63,701 nucleotides of DNA from Paracoccus sp. MKU1 (GTDB taxonomy: Bacteria > Pseudomonadota > Alphaproteobacteria > Rhodobacterales > Rhodobacteraceae), in NCBI RefSeq assembly GCF_001447385.1, contig NZ_LLWQ01000099.1, forward strand, positions 1 to 63,701, given 5' to 3'. The notes under the pieces are model-generated. The model ran no database searches and was not told the DNA's origin. It worked only from the letters and a program-made list of their open reading frames with translations. Made by a program: the position numbers and the translations under genes. Shown here piece after piece: positions 27,248 to 35,740 of this stretch (its first letter is position 1; each line of letters starts with the position of its first letter).

Positions 27248-28051
27248 TTACCAGCGCACGATCCGGCGTTCGGCCAGCGTGACCAGGGCGAACATCAGGA
27301 CGGACAGCCCCGAGGACATCAGCACCGTGGCGTAGAGCAGCGGCGAGTTGAAATTGAAGGTCGCGTCGATGATCAGCGCACCCAGGCCCAGATCCGCCCC
27401 GACCCATTCGCCGACGATGGCACCGATGACCGAGGTGGTGGCCGAGATCTTCAGCGCCGAGAACAGGAACGGCAGCGACGACGGCAAGCGCATCTTCCAG
27501 AAGACCTCGGCCTTCGACGCCGACAGGATCCGCGCCAGTTCCAGCGTCTGCGGGCTGACCGACTGCAAACCGCGCACCATGTTGACCAGCGTCGGGAAGA
27601 AGCAGATCAGCGCGGCGATCACCACCTTTGCCGTCATGCCCGGCCCGAAGATCAGCACAAGGATCGGCGCGATGGCCAGGATCGGGATGGTGTTGACGAA
27701 GACGGCGATCGGGAAGAACGCCCGCTCGACATTGCGGGAATGGACGAAGGCCACCGCGATCAGGATGGCGGCAAGGTTGCCCACCACGAATCCCGCCACG
27801 CTTTCGAAGAAGGTGGGCCAGAAGTTCTGCATCAGCAGCGGGAACTTCTCGACAAAGGTGACGGCGACATCCGACGGCGCGGGGGCGATATAGGTCGGGA
27901 CGCCAAAGGCCCTGACCCCCAGTTGCCACAGTCCGATCAGCGCGACGGCGGTTCCGATCGGCACGATGGTCGAGATCAGCCTTGCCCTGCGCGCCGTGCT
28001 GCGGGCGAGGGCCTGGGGATCGGCGATGGGAAGGTTTTCGATGGCAGCCAT
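27248..28051 (-). CDS. ABC transporter permease (nitrate/taurine/NMT1 type)
   Basis: A 267-residue permease with about six membrane helices and the BPD inner-membrane loop EVFWKMRLPSSLPFLFSALKI. It resembles the SsuC/TauC group paired with NMT1/THI5-type binding proteins. The start at 28051 ([13 protein letters not shown]) overlaps the stop of the ATPase gene (ATGA), which decides against the longer open frame to 28357. With the ATPase and binding protein it forms the importer at the head of the catabolic operon. Confidence 0.88.
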   Translation of the reverse strand: MAAIENLPIADPQALARSTARRARLISTIVPIGTAVALIGLWQLGVRAFGVPTYIAPAPSDVAVTFVEKFPLLMQNFWPTFFESVAGFVVGNLAAILIAVAFVHSRNVERAFFPIAVFVNTIPILAIAPILVLIFGPGMTAKVVIAALICFFPTLVNMVRGLQSVSPQTLELARILSASKAEVFWKMRLPSSLPFLFSALKISATTSVIGAIVGEWVGADLGLGALIIDATFNFNSPLLYATVLMSSGLSVLMFALVTLAERRIVRW

Positions 28052-28875
28052 CAGCAGGTCTCCAGAAGTTCGCGCAGATAGCTGCAATACCGATTGAATT
28101 CGGGCGTATCGCGCAGTCTCATCTGGCGCGGTTCGGGCAGGTCGATATCGACGATTTCGCGCAGACGTCCGGGATTGGCGCGCAGCATGATCACCTTCTG
28201 TCCCAGGAAAACCGCCTCGGAAATGGAATGGGTCACGAACAGGATCGTCGTTCCCGTTTCCCGCCAGATGTCCAGCAGCTGAAGGTTCAGCCGGTCGCGG
28301 GTCATCTCGTCCAGGGCGCCGAAGGGCTCGTCCATCAGCAGCAGCTTGGGCTGGCACAGCAGCGCGCGCGCAATGGCGACGCGTTGGCGCATCCCGCCCG
28401 ACAGTTCATGCGGAAGGGCGTTTTCGCGGCCCTTCAGGCCGACCAGCTCCAGCAATTCGCGGGGGCTGCGCGGCCCGGTCGGGATCACGGCCCCGCGCTT
28501 GCGCCCGATTTCCAGCGGCAGCTCGACATTCTTCAGGGCCGACCGCCACGGCAGCAGGGCGGCATCCTGAAAGACGAAGGCGAATTCCCGCGCCAGCCGT
28601 GCCTCTTCGGTCGTCTTGCCGAAGATCGAGACATCGCCCCCCGCGGCGGGGATCAGGTCCGAGACCAGCCGCAGCAGCGTGGACTTGCCGCATCCCGACG
28701 GGCCGAGGATGGTGTAGAACGCACCGGCCTCAAGCTCCAGGTCAAGCTTGTCGATCGCGGTATAGGTTCCGAAGCGGACCGTTGCCGCGTCCAGCCTGGC
28801 CGCCGGAGCGTTCACCCGTGCCGCACCGACCGGCTGCCCCACAAGGGTTTCCATGGGTTCCATCATGTCGTTCAA
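28051..28875 (-). CDS. ABC transporter ATP-binding protein
   Basis: A 274-residue ATPase: Walker [14 protein letters not shown] (about 58-70), signature [15 protein letters not shown], Walker [15 protein letters not shown] and switch His in [14 protein letters not shown]. It belongs to the SsuB/TauB/nitrate group. An unusual Ala/Arg-rich N-terminal extension of about 25 residues precedes the first strand. Its 5' end overlaps the binding protein's stop by 4 bp and its 3' end the permease start, so the three transporter genes are tightly coupled. Confidence 0.92.
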   Translation of the reverse strand: MNDMMEPMETLVGQPVGAARVNAPAARLDAATVRFGTYTAIDKLDLELEAGAFYTILGPSGCGKSTLLRLVSDLIPAAGGDVSIFGKTTEEARLAREFAFVFQDAALLPWRSALKNVELPLEIGRKRGAVIPTGPRSPRELLELVGLKGRENALPHELSGGMRQRVAIARALLCQPKLLLMDEPFGALDEMTRDRLNLQLLDIWRETGTTILFVTHSISEAVFLGQKVIMLRANPGRLREIVDIDLPEPRQMRLRDTPEFNRYCSYLRELLETC

Positions 28876-29906
28876 CCATATACCGGCCGCACTGCGGCGA
28901 TTTCATCCAGCACCGAAAGGGTCATGACATCGTCGACCGCAGGCGCCCCGCCTTCGAACTGGCCAAGGCGATCGTAGATGTCGATCTGCGCCTGCCAGTT
29001 TTCGCGGGTCATCGTACCCCAACCGCGTTCGCGCGTCGCCTCGTTGAAGCTGTATTCGACGACGGAACCCACCGCTGCGAGTTCGGCTTCCCGGTCAAGG
29101 TTCGGATAACGCGACACGAGGATGTCGACAGCGGCTTCGGGATTGTCATGCACCCAGCCCCAGCCGCGTGCGATCGCGCGCAACATCCCGCGGACCTGCT
29201 CGGGGTTTTCGTTCAGCGACCGGTCGGTGACGTAATAGGGATTGGCGTAAAGCTTGATGCCCGCATCCCACAGGGTCATGTCGACCCGTTCCGGCCCCAG
29301 CACGGACAAGGCGCTGACATTGGTCTTCCAGCCGGTCACCACATCGGCCTGGCCCGTCAACAGCGGCGACATGTCCGCGCCCATCACCAGCACCTCGACC
29401 TGATCCTCGGGAATGCCGTTGGCGGCCAGCAGCGCCTGCAACAGAATCCGCGCGGTGCCGTTGGTGGCGACGGTCTTGCCGATCAGATCCTTCGGCTCCC
29501 GCACCGGGTTCTTCTCGAGCGAGAAGTAGGTAAAGGGATGCTGCTGATACCCTGCCGCGATGCACTTGACCGGCAGCCCCTGGGAGCGCGCCAGCATCAG
29601 CGACGGGCTGGAGCTGATCGAGCCGATCTCGGCCCGCCCCGACGCGACCGAGGCAACGCCATCCACGTTCGGACCTCCGGCGACGACTTCCAGCGCCAGC
29701 CCTTCCTCGGCGAAATAGCCGTTCTGATCGGCAGCCAGTTCCCCCAGGATACCGTTCCCCGCCAGCCAGCCAAGCTGAAGCTTGATCGTATGGATATCAG
29801 CGGCCCAGGCCCGTTCGATACTGATCCGGGTTCCGACAAAGGCGGTCCCAAGGGCCGCCATGCCCTGCAACAGACTGCGCCGGTCGAGCTTTGTTCTGTA
29901 TCGCAT
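28872..29906 (-). CDS. NMT1/THI5-like periplasmic substrate-binding protein
   Basis: A 344-residue binding protein. The N-terminus [19 protein letters not shown] looks like a twin-arginine or Sec signal with the processed protein starting near [35 protein letters not shown]. The YFAEEGL motif and the [29 protein letters not shown] segment are typical of NMT1/THI5-like proteins, which bind pyrimidine-, sulfonate- or aromatic-type solutes. The start at 29906 (GGAAAG upstream) gives a proper signal; the longer frame to 30260 crosses into the divergent LysR gene. The substrate is unknown. Confidence 0.85.
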   Translation of the reverse strand: MRYRTKLDRRSLLQGMAALGTAFVGTRISIERAWAADIHTIKLQLGWLAGNGILGELAADQNGYFAEEGLALEVVAGGPNVDGVASVASGRAEIGSISSSPSLMLARSQGLPVKCIAAGYQQHPFTYFSLEKNPVREPKDLIGKTVATNGTARILLQALLAANGIPEDQVEVLVMGADMSPLLTGQADVVTGWKTNVSALSVLGPERVDMTLWDAGIKLYANPYYVTDRSLNENPEQVRGMLRAIARGWGWVHDNPEAAVDILVSRYPNLDREAELAAVGSVVEYSFNEATRERGWGTMTRENWQAQIDIYDRLGQFEGGAPAVDDVMTLSVLDEIAAVRPVYG

Positions 29907-30051
29907 CTTTCCATCTCTCTGTTGGGGATAGGGCGGCCCTTGTTTCGACCTTGTTGAACCGACTTTAGCGTTGCAGGGGCGGTGCAGATAGGAGAAAGTT
30001 TTACCAACAGTGGTGCGGAAAACGCATCGCCCCCTCTCGCATCGAGGCAAT

Positions 30052-30957
30052 ATGCATACCAGCTTCCTGAAGTATTTCGACGAGGTCGCCCGGCAGCGGT
30101 CGATCCGCAAGGCGGCGCAGCTGCTCAACGTTTCGTCCACCTCGGTCAACCGCAAGATCCTCAACGTCGAGCAGCGGCTGGGCGTCTCGATCTTCGACCG
30201 CACCCCGGAGGGCGTGGAGCTCACGGCCGTGGGCGCGATCCTGCTTGAGCATTGCCGCACGGTGCTTCACGATTTCGAGCGCACCAAGATCCTGATCGAC
30301 GACATGCGCGATCTGCGCACGGGGCATATCAACATCTGCACGATCGATTCGATTGCGATGGGCTGTCTGCCCCGGGCGATGAACGAGTTCGGAAAGATCT
30401 ATCCCGACATCTCGATCTCCGTCACCACCGCCCAACCCGAGGACGCGGTGCAGGCCGTGGCCAGCGGCGCGGCCGAGATCGGAATCGCCTTTACGTTCTC
30501 GGACCATCCTGGCGTCAGGCTGCTATCCGAAAAGTCCGCGCCCTTCGGCGTCATTGTTCGTCCCGACCATCCGCTCGCAGGCCGGACCAGCGTCACACTC
30601 GACGACATTGCCGCCTACAGGCTGGTGCGCACCATCGATGCCCGAGGCGGCAACTCGATCATCGATCAGGCCATCACGACATTGGTTACACCGCTGTCGA
30701 CACATATTTTCACGAACACATTGTTTCTCGCGAAGCAAATGATCCTGGGCGGCCACGGCATCGGGCTTTATACCAAGATCGGCTTCTACGACGACATCGA
30801 AGACGGCCAGCTCCGCTTTGTGCCGCTGATCCAAGAGATGCTTGCCAACATCCGGGTAGGGATCTTCGTATCGACCTCAAGCCCGATCGACCCCGCCAAG
30901 CACCTGATGTGCAACGCGCTAACAAGGGAAATGGCAAGTATGCGTCTGGACTCCTGA
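30052..30957 (+). CDS. LysR-type transcriptional regulator
   Basis: A 301-residue LysR-family regulator divergent from the catabolic operon. The HTH lies at about 3-60 (FLKYFDEVARQRSIRKAAQLLNVSSTSVNRKILNVEQRLGVSIFDRTPEG), and the C-terminal effector domain has FGVIVRPDHPLAG and LGGHGIGLYTKIGF. ATG 30052 with GAGG upstream is chosen over the in-frame GTG at 30010 because the HTH normally starts within a few residues. The 145-bp shared spacer is the expected binding site, so it probably activates the operon at 21159-29906 in response to a pathway intermediate. Confidence 0.88.
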   Translation: MHTSFLKYFDEVARQRSIRKAAQLLNVSSTSVNRKILNVEQRLGVSIFDRTPEGVELTAVGAILLEHCRTVLHDFERTKILIDDMRDLRTGHINICTIDSIAMGCLPRAMNEFGKIYPDISISVTTAQPEDAVQAVASGAAEIGIAFTFSDHPGVRLLSEKSAPFGVIVRPDHPLAGRTSVTLDDIAAYRLVRTIDARGGNSIIDQAITTLVTPLSTHIFTNTLFLAKQMILGGHGIGLYTKIGFYDDIEDGQLRFVPLIQEMLANIRVGIFVSTSSPIDPAKHLMCNALTREMASMRLDS

Positions 30958-31228
30958 CGGGCGTTGCCGCGCAAGCACAGCCCGAGAGGGCGGCCTTCCT
31001 GACCTGCCATCGGTCTTTCATCCCGCCGCGATCAAGGCCCGGTTGGCGTTTAGGCCGATCGGCGCAGGTTCAGAAACCGGCCCACGTGCGGGGCCTTCAT
31101 CTCGCGCAGCGGGGGGGCGATTGCACCGGCCAGACTCCGCTCGCAGTTGGCCGAGGACTGGTATCCCGCGCAGAACCAGCTGGTCCGGAGCAAGGCGGAC
31201 CAGCCAGGCTTTCGGCAAAAGGCGGCGA

Positions 31229-32410
31229 TCAATTGCCCATGCTGGCCAGCCGCTCCATATCCACCCGGACGACCGAATCCAGCGCGCCCTCGCGATAATC
31301 GGGATGCTCCTTGTCATGCGGCGCCTTCACCGTCAGGAACAGGGTCCGGCCGTCCTCGCCGACCTCCAGGCTGTTGGGGTGCGTCGGCAAGGGAATGCGC
31401 TGCTTGACCGCATAGCCCTGCGCGTCGATCACCAGAAGCCCGCCGGTGCCGGTCTTTGCCTCGCGCTCGACCCCGCGCCAGGTGGCATAGATCTCTGACC
31501 GCGCCGGGTTGTAGGCAACGTCCAGCGCGCCGGTGCCGACCGGAATCTGCGCAACCACCTTGCCGCTGGCGATGTCGAAGACATAGAGCACGCCCTTGTT
31601 GGCATCGGCCGCGAACAGCCGCTGGCCTTCGACATCAATCGCCAGGTTGACGAAGAAATGCTGCGAGGCCTCGGCCCCCTCCTCGGTCGTGTCGCCGGTC
31701 GAGAATGCGCCGATCCGCGCGCCGCCGACCGTGTCGATCACCGCGATCTCCTCGATGCCGCCGCCGCTGGCGTAGAAGCGCCCTGCCCCGCCGTCATAGG
31801 CGGCGCCGGCGGTCCAGAGCCCGCCCTCGATCCGGTGCGCAAGCTTGCCCGCCTTGGTGTCGACGATCCAGGTCACGCCCTTCTGGCCGGGGCTGGTCAC
31901 GAAGGCAAGGCCCTTCTCCTCGTCCAGCACGATCATGCGGGTATGCTCAAACCCCTCGCCCTCGGGCTGTCCCAGCTGGATGGTGTCGAGGACTTGCCCA
32001 CCCCGCGCATCGATAACGGTCAGCGAGCCGTCGAGCGTATTGCCCGCGTAAAGCCGCCCGGTGCTGCGGTCCAGCGCCAGCGCGAAGGGCCGGCGCGGCA
32101 ACTGGATCTGCCGGATCGGGCGCAGGTCGGTGGCGTCCAGCACATGGATGAAACCCGCGGTGCCCTTGTCGAAGGACGGGGTCGAGGCGACGAAGACCAG
32201 CCCTTCCCCGGCCCAATGCACCACCTCATAGGCGCCGGGAATGCTGTCGGTGCGGATCACGGCGGGGGCGAGCTCGGCGGCGGTCAGCGCCGCGGGCTCG
32301 GTCGGGGCGTCCTGCGCGGCAAGCGGCAATCCCACCCCGGCCACGAGGGAAAACGTCAGCAACCCGGCCAAGGCAGAGGCTTTCGACAAAAGAGGACGAT
32401 TGAAGCACAT
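31229..32410 (-). CDS. YncE-like beta-propeller protein
   Basis: A 393-residue exported YVTN-type seven-bladed propeller. After a signal peptide (about 1-33) come repeats such as GFIHVLDATDLRPIRQIQLP, GSLTVIDARGGQVLDTIQLG and GVLYVFDIASGKVVAQIPVG. Segments PGAYEVVHW, HFFVNLAIDVEGQRLFAAD, VAYNPARSEIYATWR and LPTHPNSLEVGEDGRTLFLTVK parallel E. coli YncE closely. The start at 32410 has GAGGG eight bases upstream; ATG 32428 has none. It follows the TonB receptor gene by about 20 bp, which matches the yncD-yncE pairing and suggests a role in iron- or metal-linked uptake at the envelope. Confidence 0.82.
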   Translation of the reverse strand: MCFNRPLLSKASALAGLLTFSLVAGVGLPLAAQDAPTEPAALTAAELAPAVIRTDSIPGAYEVVHWAGEGLVFVASTPSFDKGTAGFIHVLDATDLRPIRQIQLPRRPFALALDRSTGRLYAGNTLDGSLTVIDARGGQVLDTIQLGQPEGEGFEHTRMIVLDEEKGLAFVTSPGQKGVTWIVDTKAGKLAHRIEGGLWTAGAAYDGGAGRFYASGGGIEEIAVIDTVGGARIGAFSTGDTTEEGAEASQHFFVNLAIDVEGQRLFAADANKGVLYVFDIASGKVVAQIPVGTGALDVAYNPARSEIYATWRGVEREAKTGTGGLLVIDAQGYAVKQRIPLPTHPNSLEVGEDGRTLFLTVKAPHDKEHPDYREGALDSVVRVDMERLASMGN

Positions 32411-32432
32411 GTAGTTACCCTCAAGCATACGT

Positions 32433-34625
32433 TCAGAACTTCGCTCGCAGTGTCAGTTCGACGCTGCGTTCGTCGCCATAGACCACCCGATCGTAGAAAC
32501 CGGTCGTGGCGTAGTATTTCTCGTTGAAGATGTTGTTCACGCTGAGCGTCACACCCGTCCGCTCACCGATGTCGTAAGCGGCGTTGAGGTCGAAGACAGC
32601 ATAGGATCCCTGCCGCACACCCATCGATTCACCATCCCACGGCATGCTGATCGTATGGCTTTGCCAACGCATTGCACCGCCCACCGTCAGTTTTTCGTCG
32701 AAGATGCCTATGGGGCGGTAATCCGTCGCTAGCTTCAACGTGTGGCGCGGCTGGTGGGTGTAAAGCTCCGTACCGTCCTTGTCCTTCGAGATGCGGAAGG
32801 TATAGCCGGCCGAGACGTTCCAGCGGTCGTTGATGGCACCCGCCGCCTCAAGCTCGAAGCCGCGCGTCGTGGTTCCGTCTATGCTGCGATAGATACTGCG
32901 CTGCAAGTCGTCGTCCCAGCGCACATATTCCGCCACATCCTTCTGATCGGTCTGGAAGATTGCAGCCGAGACGTAGAGCGCCCCGTTCAAGGGATCGCCC
33001 TTGACGCCCAGCTCATAGTTCCAGCCATAGGTCGGGTCGAGGTAATTGCCTTCCTCGTCCTGGCTCAACTGCGGCTGATAGATGCTGGAGACGCTGCCAT
33101 AGGCCGTCCAGACCGGGTTGAGGTCATAGGTGAAGCCCAGATAGGGCGTGATCTCCCCGTCATAGGAATATTCGAACGGCAGCGAATTGTTGCCGGTCTC
33201 CTTGCCCTTCCACCAATTGGCACGGGCACCCGCCAGCACCCTCAGCTGATCGGTCGCGTGGAACTGGAGCGTCCCGTAGAGCGCATATTGACGGGTTTCG
33301 GATTCGGCCCAGTAGGTGCGGGTCGGCGACCATGTCGGTTCGGCGGGACCACCGTTCCAGTCGAAGATGCTGCCAACCGGGGGCAAAGGCCGAAGGGCGC
33401 CATAGCCGTCATGATGCATCTTGCCGTCAGAGGCTATCGCGCCGACGACGAATTGGTGTTCGCGACCCATGGCCTGAAAATCGCCGTTCAGCACCGCGTT
33501 CAGCGAGTTCTGCCGGAAATATCCCACATAGCGCGTCGCCGAGGACAGCGAGAGCCCCTCGCCCGTGGCACGGTCGGGCGCGCCGACGAACCAAGCCAGT
33601 TGCGTATCGAGTTCGTTGCGCATGTGATTGAAGACCAGCCGGCCGGTCCAGCCGTTCTGGAACACATGTTCCAGAGAGGCGAAGACCTCGGTCTTTTCGG
33701 TGTCGCCATAGGTCCAGTCGGTGCCCACGGTCGAACCCCATGGCCAGTCGATCAGCCCACCGTCGGTATAGAACGGCGGCAACCCGCCCCAGGTCACGTT
33801 GTCGGTCTTGGTCTTTTGATAGGTGATGCCGGTGCTCAGCAGCGTATTCTCGTCGATATCCACGTCCAGAGCGCCGAACAGGGCATATTTGTCCTTGTGA
33901 TAGCCGTCGAGCGTGCCATCCCGACTGTCCACCACACTCACCAGTCGGCCCCGCACCGTGCCCGAGCCATTCAGCGGCCCCGAGACATCCGATTCCACGC
34001 GCGCGCCCTTGGGATAGGCCAGCGAGACGGCGGCCTGGTTCTGGAACTCCTTGGTCGGGCGCTTGCGGATGAAATTGATCGAGGCGCCGGGCTCGCCCGC
34101 GCCCTGCATCAGCCCGGTGGCACCGCGCACGATCTCGACATGGTCATAGAGCGCCATATCGGGGTTGTTGTCGCCGAACTGCCAAGTGCCGTCGCGCGGC
34201 ACCGGCACGCCGTCATACTGATAGGTATTGATGAAGAAACCGCGCGAATAGTAGTTGATGCGATCGCTTTCATAGGCCTGCACGGTGATGCCGGTGGCCG
34301 CGTCCATCGTCTCGGCGACGGTGGTGATGTTGCGGTCCTTCATCTGCGCATCGGTGATGACGCTGGTGGATTGCGGCGTCTCCTTCTGGCTCAGAACCAG
34401 GCCGGTGGCCGAGCGCATCCATTCCGTGGTCCAGCTGTTCGTGCCTTCGGTCTCGGTGCCGGGCGCAGCCGTGATCGTCACCTCCTCCAGGGTAACGGTG
34501 CCGTCGGTGGTCACGTCGGCCTGCTGGGCCAGGGCCGGGCAGGCCAGCAGCGCCAGGATGCCGGCACCAAGCGCCGTGGTCTGCCGCGCACGATCGGCGA
34601 AAGAAATTGGTGGTGAGTGTGTCAT
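32433..34625 (-). CDS. TonB-dependent siderophore-type receptor
   Basis: A 730-residue outer-membrane receptor. The signal peptide ends near residue 34 (CPALAQQ). The TonB box region VTLEEVTITA and plug domain follow, with QKETPQSTSVITDAQMKDRNITTVAETM and GYDHVEIVRGATGLMQGAGEPGASINFIRKRPT-like plug motifs (split across about 85-195). The 22-strand barrel ends GERTGVTLSVNNIFNEKYY...VELTLRAKF with a terminal Phe. It resembles the FhuE/FpvA/FoxA ferric-siderophore group. The YncE-like propeller is encoded just downstream. No Fur-type box was recognised in its upstream region. Confidence 0.9.
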   Translation of the reverse strand: MTHSPPISFADRARQTTALGAGILALLACPALAQQADVTTDGTVTLEEVTITAAPGTETEGTNSWTTEWMRSATGLVLSQKETPQSTSVITDAQMKDRNITTVAETMDAATGITVQAYESDRINYYSRGFFINTYQYDGVPVPRDGTWQFGDNNPDMALYDHVEIVRGATGLMQGAGEPGASINFIRKRPTKEFQNQAAVSLAYPKGARVESDVSGPLNGSGTVRGRLVSVVDSRDGTLDGYHKDKYALFGALDVDIDENTLLSTGITYQKTKTDNVTWGGLPPFYTDGGLIDWPWGSTVGTDWTYGDTEKTEVFASLEHVFQNGWTGRLVFNHMRNELDTQLAWFVGAPDRATGEGLSLSSATRYVGYFRQNSLNAVLNGDFQAMGREHQFVVGAIASDGKMHHDGYGALRPLPPVGSIFDWNGGPAEPTWSPTRTYWAESETRQYALYGTLQFHATDQLRVLAGARANWWKGKETGNNSLPFEYSYDGEITPYLGFTYDLNPVWTAYGSVSSIYQPQLSQDEEGNYLDPTYGWNYELGVKGDPLNGALYVSAAIFQTDQKDVAEYVRWDDDLQRSIYRSIDGTTTRGFELEAAGAINDRWNVSAGYTFRISKDKDGTELYTHQPRHTLKLATDYRPIGIFDEKLTVGGAMRWQSHTISMPWDGESMGVRQGSYAVFDLNAAYDIGERTGVTLSVNNIFNEKYYATTGFYDRVVYGDERSVELTLRAKF

Positions 34626-35071
34626 GGCAAGCCATCCGATACGGTTCGGGTTTCGGCTTGCATGCGGCTAGCTCCGGTGCCTGCTATTCCCGCCGCTAGG
34701 GCCGGCGATCAAGCGGAGTCGGCAGATGGCGCAGGCTTGCGACAATTCTGCAACAAGCCGGCGATCAACCGTGCGCTGCCGAAGTAGCGATATCAGACGG
34801 CTTACGCGGGCAACCATGCTCCGAGCGTATTAAACGGCATCCAACGGATTGGGAGCAAGTTTGGCGCAGATAAGATTGCCAACCCCAGCTTGCTGAAACT
34901 TACGAGCTTCTCAGGGAGAGCCGCGGGCGGCTTCCGGATCAGGCGGCGCAGACCCGGCCCGCCGGACACCTCATCTCCCGGACCGAGCGGCCAGGTCGCG
35001 CTGAGGTGGTCGCGCAGAAGATCTCGAAACGGCTGCAACTCGCCCGACCCGCTCTCTCTCTACCCACCAGA
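34626..35071. other. Upstream region of the TonB receptor, no intact gene
   Basis: About 445 bp between the receptor start and the IS66 remnant. A 78-codon minus-strand frame (34802-35038) carries no recognisable family feature. No clear iron-responsive operator is visible. The right part probably derives from the decayed insertion element. Confidence 0.4.
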
Positions 35072-35725
35072 TCATGCAACCGCCCAAGCCGCCACCGGTT
35101 CGAGGCACGCCCCGAATGCCAGATCCGTGCCGTCCCAATACAAAGGCTTCAGCCGGTCCGTCCGGCGCGAACGGAAAACACCGTGCCGGTGAAAGGATCT
35201 TTGCGCAGCGTCGATGCGACCAGCGCGCAGGCCGTCATGACCCTTCCCGAAGTCAACAGGCTTCATGGCCACCATGATCCGCACCCAGAGACCGACGCAA
35301 TCCGCCCAGCCGAGGCCAGGGGTTCCGAACGGATCACCAATGCGCCCGAGACAATCTCCGGCCCAACCGCGGCACCGACATCGGCGCACGGCGCATCCTC
35401 AACTGGGCCGACTGTCAGTGCGGCGCACTAACCGGATCCTCCGGCTCAGGCAGTTCCAGCCGACCTGTCCGCGCCAGCGCCCGCCACGAAGGATGTGGGT
35501 CGCAGGAACATCATGCCGTCGCGCCACCTCGTTCACCGTGACGCCGTGCAGCAAGGGCTCCGCCACGGTCCGCGCCTTCACCTCATCCGGCCATGTCCGG
35601 TTCCGACGACTGCGACCGCCAGCCGGGGGAAACCCATCCCCAAACCGTCCCGGTCCAATGAACCGATCAGGATGCCGGCCGCGAGGTGCGCCGCAGAGAG
35701 CGCTTACGGATCGCTCCGGCGCCAC
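35072..35725 (-). mobile_element. Degenerate IS66-family element (OrfA/OrfB remnants)
   Basis: On the minus strand the first part (35725 to about 35399) encodes RRNRTWPDEVKARTVAEPLL and GVTVNEVARRHDVPATH, the IS66 OrfA (TnpA) HTH. Just after PATH the frame shifts: SWRALARTGRLELPEPEDP continues in another frame. Further on (about 35290 to 35072) MVAMKPVDFGKGHDGL, then TLRKDPFTGTVFSVRAGRTDRLKPLYWDGTDL in shifted frames, gives OrfB (TnpB). The large TnpC transposase is absent. The element is thus inactive. Terminal inverted repeats were not located. Confidence 0.75.
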
Positions 35726-35740
35726 TCGCCCGTATTTCCG

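Noticed and set aside
32742..34616. 624-codon plus-strand frame opposite the TonB receptor
   Set aside because: Antisense shadow of a complete, family-typical receptor gene.
35399..35725. Stand-alone regulatory gene with a helix-turn-helix
   Set aside because: The sequence is the IS66 OrfA HTH followed by a frameshift, so it is part of a dead insertion element.
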